Source of the DNA: Bacteroidales bacterium
GTDB taxonomy: Bacteria; Bacteroidota; Bacteroidia; Bacteroidales; UBA932
Reading direction: 5' to 3'
Length of the DNA: 57,869 nt
Assembly (NCBI GenBank): GCA_017561885.1
Contig: JAFZBF010000031.1
Span: forward strand, 1-57,869
Made by a program: the position numbers and the translations under genes. Positions within the stretch are counted from its first letter, which is position 1, and each line of letters begins with the position of its first letter. Below the pieces are notes generated by a model. The model searched no databases. It was given only the letters and a program-made list of their open reading frames with translations, and was not told the origin of the DNA. Below, one piece after another: positions 56,842 to 57,869 of the stretch.

Positions 56842-57869
56842 ATGAAAAATTACACTACTGACAAGATTCGCAACGTCGTACTCATAGGTGGCACCCGCAG
56901 CGGTAAGACCACGCTTGCGGAAGCGATGTTGTATGAAGGAAAGGTCATCGACCGCCGCGGTACCGTAGAGGCAAAGACCACGGTTTCCGACAACACCGAA
57001 GTTGAACAGCTTTATCAACGCTCAATCTATTCCACTCCGCTCTACGCAGAGTACAAGGACCACAAGATCAACTTCATCGACACTCCGGGTGCTGATGACT
57101 ATATCGGTGGTGTAATTTCAGCCCTGAACGTATGCGACTCAGCCATCATGACTGTGAACGCAGGCCAGGGAGTCGAGGTAGGCACCGAGATCATGGGCCG
57201 CTATGCCGAAGAGCACAAGATGCCGATGATCATTGCCGTAAACCAGCTTGACACCGACAAGTCAAACTGGGACAACACTATCGACAGCCTCCACCAGGCT
57301 TTCGGCAGCAAGCCCACCATCTTCCAGTTCCCCGTCAATGCAGGCGTTGAGTTCAACAGCTTCGTAGACGTGCTGAAGATGAAGATGTACAAGTTCAGCG
57401 GCGAAGACGGCAAGTGCGAGATCGTCGACGTTCCCGCCGACCTCTCTTCAAAGGCTGAGGACATGCGCGCCGAGCTGATGGAAATGGCAGCCGAGAGCGA
57501 CGAGGCCCTGATGGAGAAATTCTTCGACGCAGGCGAGCTCACCGAGGAAGAGATGCACAAAGGTCTCAACATCGGTTTCGTGAACGGCACCCTGTATCCT
57601 GTCTTCTGCGTATGCGGCAAGAAGGACATCGGCGTTCAGCGTCTGATGGAATTCCTCACCGAGGTGGCTCCAGCCCCGAAGGAGGATCCGGCAGGCAAGA
57701 CCTCTCTGTTCGTTTACAAGACTGCTCTCGAGCAGCACCTCGGTGACGTGGTTTACTTCAAGGTTCTCTCAGGCAAGGTAGGTGAAGGCGTTGACTTCAT
57801 CAACATGGCCAACGATTCCAAGGAGCGTATCACCACTCTTTACGCCGTAGCAGGCAAGAAGAAAGAGAG
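56842..57869 (+). CDS. Elongation factor G-like GTPase (partial, 3' end outside window)
   Basis: The first 342 residues are present and the frame is open to the window edge. It begins MKNYTTDKIRNVVLIGGTRS with a P-loop GTRSGKTTLAEAM, where classical EF-G has AHVDAGKTT. Later blocks are INFIDTPGADDYIGGVISAL (G3, DTPG), IIAVNQLDTDKSNWD (G4, NQLD in place of NKxD) and a domain II start (TSLFVYKTALEQHLGDVVYF). These changes mark it as an EF-G-like paralogue (FusA2/EF-G2 type) rather than housekeeping EF-G. Its role may be in ribosome recycling or stress translation; not established. Confidence 0.88.
   Translation, partial: MKNYTTDKIRNVVLIGGTRSGKTTLAEAMLYEGKVIDRRGTVEAKTTVSDNTEVEQLYQRSIYSTPLYAEYKDHKINFIDTPGADDYIGGVISALNVCDSAIMTVNAGQGVEVGTEIMGRYAEEHKMPMIIAVNQLDTDKSNWDNTIDSLHQAFGSKPTIFQFPVNAGVEFNSFVDVLKMKMYKFSGEDGKCEIVDVPADLSSKAEDMRAELMEMAAESDEALMEKFFDAGELTEEEMHKGLNIGFVNGTLYPVFCVCGKKDIGVQRLMEFLTEVAPAPKEDPAGKTSLFVYKTALEQHLGDVVYFKVLSGKVGEGVDFINMANDSKERITTLYAVAGKKKE

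Noticed and set aside
1..57869. CRISPR arrays, prophages, insertion sequences, restriction or toxin systems
   Set aside because: I saw no regularly spaced repeats other than the double hairpins and no transposase, integrase, Cas or restriction-like proteins among the reading frames.

Overview
The window is chromosomal DNA from a Bacteroidota, most likely a Bacteroidales of the gut or rumen type; I cannot name the genus. The signs are repeated TAnnTTTG -7 promoter boxes, a TonB receptor paired with a DUF4249 lipoprotein, glycine-lipid acyltransferases (GlsA/GlsB type), an S46 dipeptidyl peptidase, meso-diaminopimelate dehydrogenase, many LipoP-type lipoproteins, and an LptE/SecG cluster. Coding density is very high, with many 4-base ATGA overlaps. 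Base composition is fairly GC-rich by eye. I see no prophage, insertion sequence, CRISPR array, secretion island or toxin locus.

Layout. 1-839: end of rplV and all of rpsC, closed by a strong terminator where rplP would be expected. 923-1009: a double-hairpin repeat with an inverted second copy at 39935-40021. 1061-7576 (minus): TonB receptor, DUF4249 lipoprotein, ECF sigma factor, membrane-anchored beta-barrel/anti-sigma-like protein and two lipoproteins. 7715-7798: tRNA-Leu(CAA). 7910-10611: GH27 glycosidase and a Tat-exported metallophosphatase. 10897-13883 (minus): rhodanese/metallo-beta-lactamase fusion plus glsA and glsB. 13925-17928 (plus): aroB, an aroD-aroA fusion and aroC. 17925-28992 (minus): one ten-gene amino-acid unit running metX, thrA, asd, lysC, dapB, dapA, ddh, pheA, tyrA, DAHP synthase/chorismate mutase. 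29245: divergent metY.

30600-43263: lipoprotein, histidine phosphatase, mscS-deoD, mutS, rsmA, a phospholipase A1-like gene broken by an in-frame amber codon, a membrane LytTR regulator, a small ExbB-like protein, a pectinesterase-family protein and a TPR lipoprotein. 43358-46100: sigma54-type activator, lptE, a TPR protein and secG. 46192-51518: ychF, a tandem SGNH esterase, aspS and mrp. 51643-53612: pspC-padR-pspC. 53650 to the end: S46 peptidase, a secreted endonuclease/exonuclease/phosphatase-fold protein and an EF-G-like GTPase cut by the window edge.

How the parts work together. The minus-strand unit carries aspartate to meso-diaminopimelate in five enzymes (LysC, Asd, DapA, DapB, Ddh) and to O-acetylhomoserine (ThrA, MetX), which the divergent MetY converts to homocysteine. 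The same transcript enters aromatic synthesis (DAHP synthase/chorismate mutase) and finishes phenylpyruvate and hydroxyphenylpyruvate (PheA, TyrA), while the convergent aroB-aroDA-aroC unit supplies most of the steps between. Not seen here are aroE, aroK, thrB, thrC and lysA.

Most of the window is core metabolism, and I did not find a clear unknown defence or mobile system. The observations I rate highest are the inverted 87-base double-hairpin element, the dead and interrupted OMPLA-like gene, the cluster of TAnnTTTG boxes lying only 4-7 bases from start codons (predicting leaderless mRNAs), the AroD-AroA fusion, the SGNH protein with a dead duplicate domain, the DeoD catalytic Asp to Asn change, and the structured leader of the metX unit.
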